A stretch of 64,000 nt of DNA from CADCVW01 sp964251385. Lineage in GTDB: Bacteria; Pseudomonadota; Alphaproteobacteria; Sphingomonadales; Sphingomonadaceae. The stretch is from assembly GCA_964251385.1 (NCBI GenBank), contig CAXUJK010000001.1:496001-560000 (forward strand). Reading direction: 5' to 3'. Below are positions 18,929-30,114 of this stretch, piece after piece (position 1 is the stretch's first letter; every line of letters begins with the position of its first letter). A model generated the notes under the pieces. It had not been told where the DNA came from. It searched no databases and was given only the letters and a program-made list of their open reading frames with translations. The translations under genes were made by a program, and so were the position numbers.

Positions 18929-21106
18929 ATGATCCTTGTGTCCCGCGCGCGCGTCCTCCTGCTGAATGCGGCGCTCGGCCGGCTCGATTATCGCATCCCG
19001 CACGGCATGCACGCGGAACACGGCTCAATCGTTCTTTGCCCTTTGGGACCACGCCAGCTTGCCGGCGTGGTCTGGGAGCCCGATCGGCTGGGCGACGCGG
19101 GCGAGGAGGTCGGGGACAACCGCCTGCGCCCGCTCGCCGGCGTCTACGACCTGCCCCCGCTCGCCGCCCCGCTGCGCCGCCTGATTGAATGGACCGCGGA
19201 CTACTACCTATCGCCCAAGGCATCGGTGCTGCGCATGGCGCTCGCATCCGCCAGCGCGCTCGACGGCGGGCGAACAGCGGTGGAATATCGCACCACCGGC
19301 CACGTGCCCGATCGCATGACGCCGCAGCGCGCGCAGGCGCTGGAGCGGATCGCGGACCGGCAGGGCCTGGTGCGCGAACTCGCTCTGGCCGCGGGCGTAT
19401 CGGACGCGGTCGTCCGCGGACTGGTCAAGGCGGGCGCGATCGAGGCGGTGACGATCGCCATCGACGATCCGTATCCGCGCCCCGATCCCGATCACGAGCC
19501 GCCGATGCTCGAACCCGCGCAAGCCGCCGCCGCGGCATCGCTCGTCGCCGCTATCGGGGGCGGATTCGACCCGGTGTTGCTCGACGGCGTGACGGGATCG
19601 GGCAAGACCGAGGTCTACTTCGAAGCCGTCGCGGAGGCGCTGCGGCAGGACCGGCAGGTCCTCGTCCTGCTCCCCGAGATCGCGTTGACCGAACCGTTCC
19701 TCCGCCGCTTCGCCGCGCGCTTCGGCAGCGCCCCCGTCGCCTGGCATTCGGACCTGCGCTCCACCCAGCGCAGGCGGACCTGGCGCGCGATCGTGTCGGG
19801 CGAGGCGCGCGTCGTCGTCGGCGCCCGCTCCGCGCTGTTCCTGCCGTACGCCAGGCTCGGGCTGATCGTGGTCGACGAAGCCCACGAATCCAGCTTCAAG
19901 CAGGAAGACGGGGTGCAGTACCACGCCCGCGACGTCGCGGTGATGCGGGCGAAACTGGAGGACATCCCGATCGTCCTGTCGTCCGCGACCCCCGCGATCG
20001 AAACGCGGCAGATGGTCGAGATCGGCCGCTACCGCGCGCTCGACCTGCCGACGCGTTTCGATGGTGCGCAGCTGCCGACCATCGCGCCCATCAACCTGCT
20101 GACCGACCCGCCCCTGCGCGGCCGCTGGCTCGCCCCCCGCCTCGTGCGCGAGCTCGAGGCCAACCTCGCCGCCTCCGAACAATCGCTGCTCTTCCTCAAC
20201 CGCCGAGGCTTCGCGCCCCTCACCTTGTGCCGCACGTGCGGGCACCGGTTCCAGTGTCCCAACTGCACCGCGTGGATGGTCGAACATCGGCTGATGGCCA
20301 GGCTCGCCTGCCATCATTGCGGCCACGTCATGCCCCCGCCCCGCGCCTGCCCCAGCTGCGGCACGGAGGACAGCCTGGTCGCGGTCGGGCCCGGCGTGGA
20401 ACGCATCGCGGACGAGGTCCGCGACCTGTTCCCCGACGCGAACGTGGCGATCGTCACGTCCGACACGCTCTGGTCGCCTGCGAAAGCCGCCGACTTCGTC
20501 GCCCGCATGGACGCGCACGAAATCGACATCGTCGTCGGCACGCAGCTCGTCACGAAAGGCTACCACTTTCCCAATCTCACGCTGGTCGGCGTCGTCGACG
20601 CGGACCTCGGCCTGTCGGGCGGCGACCTGCGCGCCGCCGAACGCACGTTCCAACAGATCGCGCAGGTCGCGGGCCGCGCCGGCCGCGGCGCCAAGCCGGG
20701 ACGCGTCTTGATCCAGACGCACGACCCGTCCGCCCCTGTCATCCAGGCGCTCGTCACGGGCGACGCGGCCAGCTTCTACGCCGCCGAAACGGAGGCGCGG
20801 CGCGAAGCCGCCATGCCCCCCTTCGGCCGCCTCGCCGCCATCATCGTCTCGTCCGAAGATTCCGCCCTGGCCGCCGAAACCGCCCGTCGCATCGGCCGCG
20901 CTGCGCCGACCGTCGACGACATGGCGGTGTACGGCCCCGCCCCCGCCCCCCTCGCCATGCTCCGCGGCCGCCACCGCCAGCGCCTCCTCGTCCACGCGAG
21001 CCGCGCGCTGGACGTCCAGGACGTCATCCGCGACTGGCTGGGCGCGCTCGACATCTCGCCCAAGGCGCGCGTGTCGGTGGACGTGGACCCCTATAGCTTC
21101 CTGTAA
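18929..21106 (+). CDS. priA: Primosomal protein N' (replication restart helicase PriA)
   Basis: 725 residues. N-terminal DNA-binding domain (RVLLLNAALGRLDYRIP), helicase core with Walker A GVTGSGKTEVY and DEAH box VVDEAHESSFKQ, and an inserted zinc-binding region with paired cysteines (CRTCGHRFQCPNC and CHHCG, then CPSCG). Restarts stalled forks by 3'-5' unwinding and DnaB loading. 134 bases upstream (18795-18928) hold no gene that I can see. Confidence 0.97.
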   Translation: MILVSRARVLLLNAALGRLDYRIPHGMHAEHGSIVLCPLGPRQLAGVVWEPDRLGDAGEEVGDNRLRPLAGVYDLPPLAAPLRRLIEWTADYYLSPKASVLRMALASASALDGGRTAVEYRTTGHVPDRMTPQRAQALERIADRQGLVRELALAAGVSDAVVRGLVKAGAIEAVTIAIDDPYPRPDPDHEPPMLEPAQAAAAASLVAAIGGGFDPVLLDGVTGSGKTEVYFEAVAEALRQDRQVLVLLPEIALTEPFLRRFAARFGSAPVAWHSDLRSTQRRRTWRAIVSGEARVVVGARSALFLPYARLGLIVVDEAHESSFKQEDGVQYHARDVAVMRAKLEDIPIVLSSATPAIETRQMVEIGRYRALDLPTRFDGAQLPTIAPINLLTDPPLRGRWLAPRLVRELEANLAASEQSLLFLNRRGFAPLTLCRTCGHRFQCPNCTAWMVEHRLMARLACHHCGHVMPPPRACPSCGTEDSLVAVGPGVERIADEVRDLFPDANVAIVTSDTLWSPAKAADFVARMDAHEIDIVVGTQLVTKGYHFPNLTLVGVVDADLGLSGGDLRAAERTFQQIAQVAGRAGRGAKPGRVLIQTHDPSAPVIQALVTGDAASFYAAETEARREAAMPPFGRLAAIIVSSEDSALAAETARRIGRAAPTVDDMAVYGPAPAPLAMLRGRHRQRLLVHASRALDVQDVIRDWLGALDISPKARVSVDVDPYSFL

Positions 21107-21144
21107 TCGCTCGCGATAAGCTTTACGGGCAACCGCCCGGGAGC

Positions 21145-22725
21145 GTGCCCTTGTTGAAGCTTGCAGCCGCCGCGATCATGCTCGCCACGTCGACCGCCGC
21201 CACGGCCGAGTGGCGGGAAGCGACTTCGAAGAACTTCATCGTCTACAGCGAGGGGAGCGAGAAATCCCTGCGCGAGGCAACGGTCAAGCTCGAGAAGTTC
21301 GATCACGTTTTGAGGACCGTATCCGGTGTCAAACCTCAGACGCGTCCGGTCAAGCTGCGCATCTATCTTCGGAGCAACGCCGACGATGTCGCGCGATCGA
21401 TGCCGTTCGGCGGCAGCGGCGTCGGCGGCTACTACACCACCGGTCCTCGCGGCCCTTTCGCCGTCGGCGTGACGGGCGTGATCAGCGGCTCGCCCACCAC
21501 CGGCCAACAGGTCCTGTTCCACGAATACGCGCACCATTTCATGCATCAGAACTTCCCGGCCGCGTACCCCTCCTGGTATAGCGAAGGCTATGCCGAGTAT
21601 TACGGCAGCGCGCAGATCGGCGCCGACGACGTGATCGCGATCGGGCACGCGCAACGCGACAGATACTATGCGTTCCAGATGAACGACTGGCTTCCGATGA
21701 AGAAGCTTCTCACCGCCAGGAGCTACGCCGATGTCGAGGGGAAGCTCGACCTGCTGTACTCGGAAGGCTGGCTGCTGGTGCATTACACGGCCAACAATCC
21801 CGAACGCTTCAGGCAGCTCAAGACCTACCTGGCCTTGATCAACGCGGGCAAGTCTTACGAAGACGCGATGACCGAAGCGTTCGGCCCCGACGCCAAGGCA
21901 CTCGATGCGGAGCTCAGGCGCTATGCCGGTCGTTCGCGGATCATGGCGGTCGTGCTGCCGTTCAAGCCGATCGACCCCGGCGCGATCGCCCTGCGCGCGA
22001 TGCGCCCCGCCGAACAGGCGTTGATCGAAGCCGATCTGGCGATGCAGTCGGGCATTCCGGTGGGCAAGGCCGGGGAGGTCGCGCGCGGCGTCCGCGCGAT
22101 CGCCGCGCGCTTTCCGGGCGATGCCTATGCGTTGTCGATGCTGGTGGAGGCGGAACGCCTCGTGGGCAACGTTCCCGCGGCGCGCGCGGCGGCCGAACGC
22201 TGGCTGAAGCTGGAGCCGGCAAGCGCGGCCGCGACCATGCACGTCCACGCACTGACGCTCGACACGCTGCGTCTGGCCGGGAGCACGGATGGGGCGGCTT
22301 ATGCTTCCGCGCGCGAGGGATTGTTGAACGCGCACAAGATGGCGCCGCGTGACGCACGCATTCTCCGTATCTATTACGAAAGCTTCGACGGCTCCAGCCA
22401 ATTGCCGCCGGTGATCGCGCAGAACGCGCTGGTCCGCGCCTTCGAACTCGTCCCGCAGGACGACGAGCTACGCTACCTCCTGGCTCGCGACTTCGAGAAC
22501 CGCAACATGATCGACGACGCGATCAAGACGATCAGCCCCGCCGCCTTCCAGCTTCACGGCAAGGATGCTGAGACCGCGAGAGAGAAAAAGAAAAAGGACG
22601 CCGCGGAAATCAAGTACCGCTTGGCCGGCGTCCGCAAGACCGAGACCGCGCGCGAGATGCTGGTCAGACTTGAAGCCAGGAAAGCCACGCCCGCCAAGCC
22701 CCACGCCGCGTCCGCTTCGAACTAG
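21145..22725 (+). CDS. Secreted HExxH zinc-peptidase-like protein with helical repeats
   Basis: 526 residues from a GTG preceded by CGGGAG. A signal peptide (LLKLAAAAIMLATSTAATA) is followed by a domain with VLFHEYAHHFMHQN (HExxH) and a downstream Glu in WYSEGYAEYYG, a gluzincin-like zinc site. The C-terminal half (about 270-500) is helical, TPR-like. Probably a periplasmic metallopeptidase or a catalytically active scaffold; substrate unknown. Convergent with the OmpA-type gene across a strong hairpin. Confidence 0.75.
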   Translation: MPLLKLAAAAIMLATSTAATAEWREATSKNFIVYSEGSEKSLREATVKLEKFDHVLRTVSGVKPQTRPVKLRIYLRSNADDVARSMPFGGSGVGGYYTTGPRGPFAVGVTGVISGSPTTGQQVLFHEYAHHFMHQNFPAAYPSWYSEGYAEYYGSAQIGADDVIAIGHAQRDRYYAFQMNDWLPMKKLLTARSYADVEGKLDLLYSEGWLLVHYTANNPERFRQLKTYLALINAGKSYEDAMTEAFGPDAKALDAELRRYAGRSRIMAVVLPFKPIDPGAIALRAMRPAEQALIEADLAMQSGIPVGKAGEVARGVRAIAARFPGDAYALSMLVEAERLVGNVPAARAAAERWLKLEPASAAATMHVHALTLDTLRLAGSTDGAAYASAREGLLNAHKMAPRDARILRIYYESFDGSSQLPPVIAQNALVRAFELVPQDDELRYLLARDFENRNMIDDAIKTISPAAFQLHGKDAETAREKKKKDAAEIKYRLAGVRKTETAREMLVRLEARKATPAKPHAASASN

Positions 22726-22771
22726 CACGACCGCCGCTGTCCGGCCTTCGGTTCGGACAGCGGCGGTCGTG
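22726..22771. terminator. Bidirectional hairpin between convergent genes
   Basis: Bases 22726-22743 and 22754-22771 are perfect reverse complements over 18 bases with a 10-base loop (GCCTTCGGTT). The very GC-rich stem lies exactly between two convergent stops, so a shared terminator is likely, although no T-tract follows on either strand. Confidence 0.7.
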
Positions 22772-22779
22772 ATCGGGGT

Positions 22780-23682
22780 CTACTTCGTCAGCACGACCAA
22801 CTCGGTCCTGCGATTCTCCGCCTGACCCTGTGCCGTCGCATTGGTGTCGGTCGCACCCGTCTCGCCGCCCGACGCGGTGTCGATACGGTCCGCGGCAACC
22901 CCCTTCGCGACCAGCGCCGCCATCACCGCCCGCGCGCGAAGCACGCCCAGGCTGGCGTTGGCATCGGCGTCGCCCCGCGCGTCCGCGAAACCGATCAGCC
23001 GCACGCGCGCCGCCGGATAGGCGACGAGGATCTGACCGATGCCGTCTACCGTCGGCCGGTCGATCGCGCGGATGTCCGCCTTGCCCGTATCGAAGTTCAA
23101 CCGCTCGAATTGGAACGAACGCGGCGTCGTCGTGTCGGTCGACGCCAAATAGCGCTGCAGGTCGTACCCGATCGTCCGGGGTGTCACCATCATCGTGCCG
23201 CCGCCCGGCAGCATGACGCTTTGCTCCTGCTCCGTCACGACAACCGTGTCCACGGGAACGACCGCGGCCGTCTCGTTGGCGACCGGTGCGACCGAAGCGG
23301 GTTCGCTGTTGTCGCAACTGCGCAGGCCGAAGATGAGCAGCGCGAGCAGCGCCAGCGAACCCAGGATCCACGGCAGCCAGTTGCGCTCGCCCTCCACGTG
23401 CACTTCGCGCGCACCTGCCAGACCCGCGCTGCCGGTCGCCGCGGTCGCGCCGCCCGCGTCCACCCAGCCGCTGCGAACGTCGGCGGCGGTGCGCGTCAGA
23501 TGCACATGCTCGTCCACGCGAGCGACGTCGCTCACCGCAACGAAATGATGCTGTCCGTCCGGCGACGTGTTGCGCTTGAGCTTTATGTGGTCTCCACCCT
23601 CGACGCCGTCCACCTGCCCCAGCGTTTCGCCGTCGCTGCCGATGACAGGCATGTCTTTCTTGATGGTCGTCGGATCGATCAT
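22780..23682 (-). CDS. DUF2171 / OmpA-domain membrane protein
   Basis: 300 residues from the ATG at 23682 with AAGGGAG upstream. The N-terminal about 65 residues look like DUF2171 (MIDPTTIKKDMPVIGSDG, ending DEHVHL), a PRC-barrel-like fold. One transmembrane helix follows (WILGSLALLALLIFGL), then a linker and a C-terminal OmpA domain (FDTGKADI, LIGFADARGDADANASLG, NRRTELVV) that would bind peptidoglycan. The topology suggests an inner-membrane anchor reaching the cell wall. DUF2171 fused to OmpA is an unusual pairing. Confidence 0.75.
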   Translation of the reverse strand: MIDPTTIKKDMPVIGSDGETLGQVDGVEGGDHIKLKRNTSPDGQHHFVAVSDVARVDEHVHLTRTAADVRSGWVDAGGATAATGSAGLAGAREVHVEGERNWLPWILGSLALLALLIFGLRSCDNSEPASVAPVANETAAVVPVDTVVVTEQEQSVMLPGGGTMMVTPRTIGYDLQRYLASTDTTTPRSFQFERLNFDTGKADIRAIDRPTVDGIGQILVAYPAARVRLIGFADARGDADANASLGVLRARAVMAALVAKGVAADRIDTASGGETGATDTNATAQGQAENRRTELVVLTK

Positions 23683-23739
23683 GGCTGAGGCTCCCTTTTG
23701 CAAAGGACAAATCGTTTCGCCTCCGAACATGTTCCGCGT

Positions 23740-24777
23740 CTACAGTAGCGACCCGCCCTCGCGGCGCAGCAGCTCCGCCTTGCGATCCAGTCCATAGGCA
23801 TAGCCGCCCGCTGACCCGTCGCCCCGCCGCGCGCGGTGGCACGGGATCAGCACCGCCACCTGGTTGGCTCCGCACGCAGTCCCCGCCGCCCGCGCCGCTC
23901 CCGGCTTGCCCGCGCGTGCCGCCAGCGCGGCGTAGCTCAGGCTTTCGCCCGGCGGTACGCGCGCCAGCTCGGCCCACACGGCCTGCTGAAACGCGGTGCC
24001 CTGCACGTCGAGCGGCAGGTCATGCGGCTTTTCGGGCGCAGCAACGGCAGCGACGATCCGCTCAACGAGGTCGGCGAGCGCAGCGTCTCCGGGCAACATC
24101 GTCGCGTTCGGAAAGCGCGCGCGCAATTCCGCCTCGCCTTCGTCGAACGACAAACGGCAGATGCCCTTGAACGTCGCAGCAACCAGCATCGGCCCCAGAT
24201 ATGTGTCGGCTACTGTCCAACGGATCGTCTCGCCCTGCCCCCCGCCCCGCCAGGCCGATGGCGTCATCCCGAGCCGCTTGCCCGCATCGGCGTAGAAGCG
24301 CGCCGGACCCGAATAGTCCGCTTCGTAGATCGCGTCGGTGACGCTCCCCTCTCGGTTCAGCGCCTGCTCCAGGGCTCGTCCTCGTTTGGCGCGCGCATAA
24401 GCAGCAGGTGTAACGCCCGTGGCCCGCGTGAAAAGCCGGTGGAAATGTTGCGGCGAATACCCAACGGCCGCGGCCAGCGCTTCCAGTGCGATCGGTCCGC
24501 CCGCAATCAGCGCGTAAGCCTTGCTCAAGGCCTCCTCCTCCCGACTCACCTCGTCAGGCAAACAGCGCAGGCACGCCCGAAATCCCGCCGCGCGCGCCCC
24601 CGCGCCATCGGCGAAGAAGCTGACGTTCTCCCGCTTGGGATGCCGCGCCGGGCACGACGGGCGGCAGTAGATGCCCGTCGTCCTCACCGCCCCTACGAAG
24701 CGCCCGTCGCTCGCCCGGTCTCGGCGTTCGAACGCGCTCCAGGCAGCGTCGGCGTCGATCGTTGGGCTCTGCGTCAT
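23740..24777 (-). CDS. ada: Bifunctional DNA repair methyltransferase / regulator Ada
   Basis: 345 residues with all Ada parts: N-terminal zinc domain (GIYCRPSCPARHP and CLRCLPDE, four Cys, one the phosphotriester methyl acceptor), AraC-type helix-turn-helix (YSPQHFHRLFTRATGVTPAAYARA), and O6-methylguanine methyltransferase domain with the acceptor Cys in IPCHR. Repairs alkylated DNA and, when methylated, activates the adaptive response. No alkB, alkA or second ogt gene is next to it. It is divergent from the atp operon. Confidence 0.95.
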   Translation of the reverse strand: MTQSPTIDADAAWSAFERRDRASDGRFVGAVRTTGIYCRPSCPARHPKRENVSFFADGAGARAAGFRACLRCLPDEVSREEEALSKAYALIAGGPIALEALAAAVGYSPQHFHRLFTRATGVTPAAYARAKRGRALEQALNREGSVTDAIYEADYSGPARFYADAGKRLGMTPSAWRGGGQGETIRWTVADTYLGPMLVAATFKGICRLSFDEGEAELRARFPNATMLPGDAALADLVERIVAAVAAPEKPHDLPLDVQGTAFQQAVWAELARVPPGESLSYAALAARAGKPGAARAAGTACGANQVAVLIPCHRARRGDGSAGGYAYGLDRKAELLRREGGSLL

Positions 24778-24948
24778 GCGCGTCCTATGCCTGCGTCGCG
24801 CGCGTCGTGCATCCCGCGCCTTGCTGTCAAAGCCGGCCCGCCTTGCATCGGTGTCCCCCCTTTGCTAACCGCGCGGCGACCCATATGGGGACAAGCGTCC
24901 TCGTCCCGGCCGACCCCGGCCATCAAACAGATCTGGAGCAGCATACGC

Positions 24949-25503
24949 GTGGAGAATTCCGGCGGCATCGGGGCTAGCCTGGCCGGGCGCTACGCGATCG
25001 CGCTTTTCGATTTGGCCCAAGAGAACAAGCAGATCGACGTCGTGGCCGCGAGCCTCGGCATTATCCGCCAAACGCTCGACTCCACGCCCGACTTCAAGGA
25101 ACTGACGACCTCCCCGCTGCTCAGCCGCGAACTCGCGTCGGTGGGCGTCATCGCGGCGGCCGGCGGCATGGGCCTCGACCGCATCACGACCAAGTTTCTG
25201 GGGGTGCTGGCGAACAATCGCCGCCTGTCACAACTGCCGCAAATCATCCGCGCCTACCGCGAACTCGCCGCCCGCCACCGCGGCGAGCTGACCGCCGAAG
25301 TCACTTCCGCGCACGAACTCGACCAAGACCAGATCATCCAGCTCAAGAAGAACCTGCGCACCCGCTTCGGCTCCGACGTCGCGGTCGAAGCTTCGGTCGA
25401 TCCGCAAATCCTCGGCGGCATCATCGTCAAGGTCGGGTCGCAGATGATTGACGGCTCGATCCGCACCAAATTGAACACGCTCGCGCAAGCGATGAAAGGC
25501 TGA
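24949..25503 (+). CDS. atpH: ATP synthase F1 subunit delta
   Basis: 184 residues from a GTG with CTGGAG upstream (ENSGGIGASLAGRYAIALFDLA), the usual alphaproteobacterial start. Delta/OSCP fold with the C-terminal DPQILGGIIVKVGSQMIDGSIRTKL signature. Forms the peripheral stalk joint to F1. First gene of the F1 operon; the 171 bases between it and ada (24778-24948) hold the operon promoter, which I could not place with confidence. Confidence 0.96.
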   Translation: MENSGGIGASLAGRYAIALFDLAQENKQIDVVAASLGIIRQTLDSTPDFKELTTSPLLSRELASVGVIAAAGGMGLDRITTKFLGVLANNRRLSQLPQIIRAYRELAARHRGELTAEVTSAHELDQDQIIQLKKNLRTRFGSDVAVEASVDPQILGGIIVKVGSQMIDGSIRTKLNTLAQAMKG

Positions 25504-25505
25504 AA

Positions 25506-27035
<1,530 letters not shown>

Positions 27036-27041
27036 GGACCA

Positions 27042-27938
27042 GTGGCCTCCCTAAAAGCCCTCAAGAACCGCATCGGCTCGGTCAAGTCGACGCAGAAGAT
27101 CACCAAGGCGATGAAGATGGTCGCCGCCGCCAAGCTGCGCCGCGCGCAGATGGCAGCGGAGGCCGGGCGTCCCTATGCCGAGCGCCTCAACGCGGTGATG
27201 GCGAGCCTTGCCTCCAAGGTCACCGTTGGTCCCGAATCCCCGCGCCTCCTTGCCGGCACCGGCGCGGACCAGGTCCACATGATGGTGATCGCGACATCCG
27301 AACGCGGCCTCGCCGGCGCGTTCAACTCGAACATCGTCCGCGCCGCCCGCAAGCGCGCCGACGAACTCACCGCCCAAGGCAAAACGGTCAAATTCTACCT
27401 CGTCGGCAAGAAGGGTCGCCCGGTCATCCAGCGCCTCTTCCCCGGCCAGATCGTCCACCAGGTCGACCAGACTGCGATCAAGAACGTCGCGTTCTCGGAT
27501 GCGCTCGAAGTCGCCCGCGACCTCACCGCCCGCTTCGAGGCGGGCGAGTACGACGTCGCCCACCTCTTCTACGCCCGCTTCCAGTCCGCGCTCGTCCAAG
27601 TCCCGACCGAGCAGCAGCTGATCCCGGTCGATTTGTCGTCACAGCCGTCAACTTCGTCAACATCCGAAAAGTCGGCCGCGCTCGCGTCGGTCGAATACGA
27701 ACCGGATGAAGAGGCCATCCTCGCCGAGCTCCTCCCCCGCAACGTCGCCATCCAGCTCTTCCGCGCCATGCTGGAGAACGCCGCGTCCGAGCAGGGCAGC
27801 CGCATGAACGCGATGGACAACGCCACCCGCAACGCCGGCGACATGATCAACCGCCTCTCGATCCAGTACAACCGCACGAGGCAGGCCGCCATCACCACCG
27901 AACTCGTCGAAATCATCTCGGGCGCGGAGGCGTTGTGA
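27042..27938 (+). CDS. atpG: ATP synthase F1 subunit gamma
   Basis: 298 residues starting at GTG (ASLKALKNRIGSVKSTQKITKAMKMVAAAKLR, the N-terminal coiled coil) and ending with the C-terminal helix around NRTRQAAITTELVEIISGA. The rotating central shaft. Its stop overlaps the GTG of an inserted accessory gene (GTGA), although the normal downstream partner is atpD. Confidence 0.98.
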   Translation: MASLKALKNRIGSVKSTQKITKAMKMVAAAKLRRAQMAAEAGRPYAERLNAVMASLASKVTVGPESPRLLAGTGADQVHMMVIATSERGLAGAFNSNIVRAARKRADELTAQGKTVKFYLVGKKGRPVIQRLFPGQIVHQVDQTAIKNVAFSDALEVARDLTARFEAGEYDVAHLFYARFQSALVQVPTEQQLIPVDLSSQPSTSSTSEKSAALASVEYEPDEEAILAELLPRNVAIQLFRAMLENAASEQGSRMNAMDNATRNAGDMINRLSIQYNRTRQAAITTELVEIISGAEAL

Positions 27939-28231
27939 CGCTGGAAGAAGAAGCAGATCTTGCCCTTCTGAGAAGCCGGCGACCTCGGATTGCGGACGTT
28001 AGCGTTTGCGCGCCGCACACGGTGAGAGTTGAATACGCAGACGGCGTAGTTGGCAATGTCAGCTTCCAGGGTGCTTACCTGGAAGGGGTCTTCAAGCCCC
28101 TAAGCGATCCCGCCTTTTTCGCTCAAGTTGGCCTTGACCATGGTGCCTTGGCTTGGTCTGACGACCTCGCCTTCTGCGCAGATGCAATTTATTTGCAGGT
28201 CGCGAAGAACGGCGAATGGGTGCTACGATGA
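27935..28231 (+). CDS. DUF2442-type protein inserted in the atp operon
   Basis: 98 residues starting at a GTG within the atpG stop (GTGA). Its shape resembles DUF2442 proteins: VRVEYADGVVGNVSF, FKPLSDPAFFAQV, and a Trp/Asp-rich strand before the end. Members are often toxin-antitoxin associated or paired with DUF4160; no DUF4160 gene is seen here. GC content is visibly lower than in atpG and atpD, suggesting recent gain. Function unknown. Confidence 0.7.
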   Translation: MTLEEEADLALLRSRRPRIADVSVCAPHTVRVEYADGVVGNVSFQGAYLEGVFKPLSDPAFFAQVGLDHGALAWSDDLAFCADAIYLQVAKNGEWVLR

Positions 28232-28256
28232 AGCTCAACACCCGACAGGAAGCGTG

Positions 28257-28655
28257 ATGACGCATAGCTTCTACGAACGTGGCAACATCACCGTCGACGA
28301 CAATTTTGCTCGATTTGGAAGTAAGAGTTTTGCGATCGACAAGGTGAACTCCGTCGAGGTCAGACGCGAGAAGGTCAGCAATTCTGGTGCGGCGCTAGCC
28401 GTAGCTGCCACGTTGATATGCTTGCTTGTCGCGTTGAGTAGTCCGGGGCCGATCTCGATCTTCCTTGCTATTGTCTTCGGCCTTCTGGCGTTTCACGGGT
28501 ATAAGAACCCGCCTAAGGATAAGCATCACCTTTACCTCATGACATCTAGCTCAGAGGCACAAGCCTTCGAGAGCACAGATGTTGATGAAGTGCGAAAGCT
28601 ACGGAACGCCATCGAGAATGCGATGGTCGCCAAGACACGAAGAACTGGAGATTAG
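28257..28655 (+). CDS. Small membrane protein (DUF6232-like) inserted in the atp operon
   Basis: 132 residues from an ATG preceded by CAGGAAG. An N-terminal beta-rich part (ITVDDNFARFGSKSFAIDKVNSVEV) is followed by a pair of hydrophobic segments (AAATLICLLVALSS and IFLAIVFGLLAFHGY) and a soluble tail. The pattern fits DUF6232; function unknown. GC is near 50 percent, well below the about 66 percent of its neighbours. It ends one base before atpD. Confidence 0.65.
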   Translation: MTHSFYERGNITVDDNFARFGSKSFAIDKVNSVEVRREKVSNSGAALAVAATLICLLVALSSPGPISIFLAIVFGLLAFHGYKNPPKDKHHLYLMTSSSEAQAFESTDVDEVRKLRNAIENAMVAKTRRTGD

Positions 28656-28656
28656 A

Positions 28657-30108
28657 ATGGCAACCGCCCCACTCACCAACAATGTCGGCCGCGTGAGCCA
28701 AGTCATCGGCGCCGTCGTCGACGTCGCGTTCGACGACAATCTCCCGGCGATCCTCTCGGCGCTCGAGACCGACAATAACGGCACCCGCCTCGTGCTCGAG
28801 GTCGCGCAGCATCTCGGCGAGAACACGGTGCGCACCATCGCCATGGACGGCACCGACGGCCTCACCCGCGGCCAGGCCGTGCGCGACACGGGGTCGCAGA
28901 TCCGCATGCCCGTCGGGCCCGAAACGCTCGGCCGCATCATGAACGTCATCGGCGAGCCGATCGACGAGCGCGGCCCCATCGGCCACAAGCAGACCGCGCC
29001 GATCCACGCCGAGGCCCCGCTGTTCGTCGACCAGTCGACCGAGAGCGCGATCCTCGTCACCGGCATCAAGGTCATCGACCTGCTCGCCCCCTACGCCAAG
29101 GGCGGCAAGATCGGGCTGTTCGGCGGCGCGGGCGTCGGCAAGACCGTGCTCATCCAGGAACTCATCAACAACATCGCCAAGGGCCATGGCGGCACTTCGG
29201 TGTTCGCCGGCGTCGGCGAGCGCACGCGCGAGGGCAACGACCTCTACCACGAGTTCCTCGACGCGGGCGTCATCGCCAAGAACGAGGCGGGCGAGGCAAT
29301 CTCCGAAGGCTCCAAGGTCGCGCTCGTCTACGGACAGATGAACGAGCCGCCGGGAGCCCGCGCCCGCGTCGCGCTGTCCGGCCTGACCATCGCCGAATAT
29401 TTCCGCGATGTCGAAGGCCAGGACGTGCTGTTCTTCGTCGACAACATCTTCCGCTTCACCCAGGCGGGCGCCGAAGTTTCGGCACTGCTCGGCCGCATCC
29501 CGTCGGCGGTGGGCTATCAGCCGACGCTGTCGACCGACATGGGCGCGCTGCAGGAGCGGATCACCTCGACCAACAAGGGCTCGATCACGTCGGTCCAGGC
29601 GATCTACGTTCCCGCCGACGATCTCACCGACCCCGCTCCCGCCACCTCGTTCGCCCACCTGGACTCGACCACCAACCTCAACCGCGCGATCTCCGAGCTC
29701 GGCATCTACCCCGCCGTCGATCCGCTCGACTCGACCAGCCGCATGCTCACCGCCCGCATCGTCGGCCAGGAGCATTACGACACCGCCCGCGCCGTCCAGG
29801 TCCTCCTCCAGCGCTACAAGTCGCTGCAGGACATCATCGCCATCCTCGGCATGGACGAGCTGTCGGAGGAGGACAAACTCACCGTCCAGCGCGCGCGCAA
29901 GATCCAGCGCTTCCTGTCGCAGCCGTTTCACGTCGCCGAAGTCTTCACCGGCATCCCCGGCAAGTTCGTCGCGATCGAAGACACGGTGCGCAGCTTCAAG
30001 GCAGTCGTCGACGGCGAGTACGACCACCTGCCGGAGAGCGCCTTCTACATGGTCGGCGGCATCGACGAGGCGGTGGCCAAGGCACAGAAGATGGCCGACG
30101 AGGCGTAA
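28657..30108 (+). CDS. atpD: ATP synthase F1 subunit beta
   Basis: 483 residues. P-loop GGAGVGKTVLI, catalytic Glu in GERTREGND, and the conserved ALSGLTIAEYFRD and LSTDMG segments. The catalytic F1 subunit. Preceded directly by an inserted membrane-protein gene and followed by a 24-base-arm inverted repeat before atpC. Confidence 0.99.
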   Translation: MATAPLTNNVGRVSQVIGAVVDVAFDDNLPAILSALETDNNGTRLVLEVAQHLGENTVRTIAMDGTDGLTRGQAVRDTGSQIRMPVGPETLGRIMNVIGEPIDERGPIGHKQTAPIHAEAPLFVDQSTESAILVTGIKVIDLLAPYAKGGKIGLFGGAGVGKTVLIQELINNIAKGHGGTSVFAGVGERTREGNDLYHEFLDAGVIAKNEAGEAISEGSKVALVYGQMNEPPGARARVALSGLTIAEYFRDVEGQDVLFFVDNIFRFTQAGAEVSALLGRIPSAVGYQPTLSTDMGALQERITSTNKGSITSVQAIYVPADDLTDPAPATSFAHLDSTTNLNRAISELGIYPAVDPLDSTSRMLTARIVGQEHYDTARAVQVLLQRYKSLQDIIAILGMDELSEEDKLTVQRARKIQRFLSQPFHVAEVFTGIPGKFVAIEDTVRSFKAVVDGEYDHLPESAFYMVGGIDEAVAKAQKMADEA

Positions 30109-30114
30109 TGCTTC

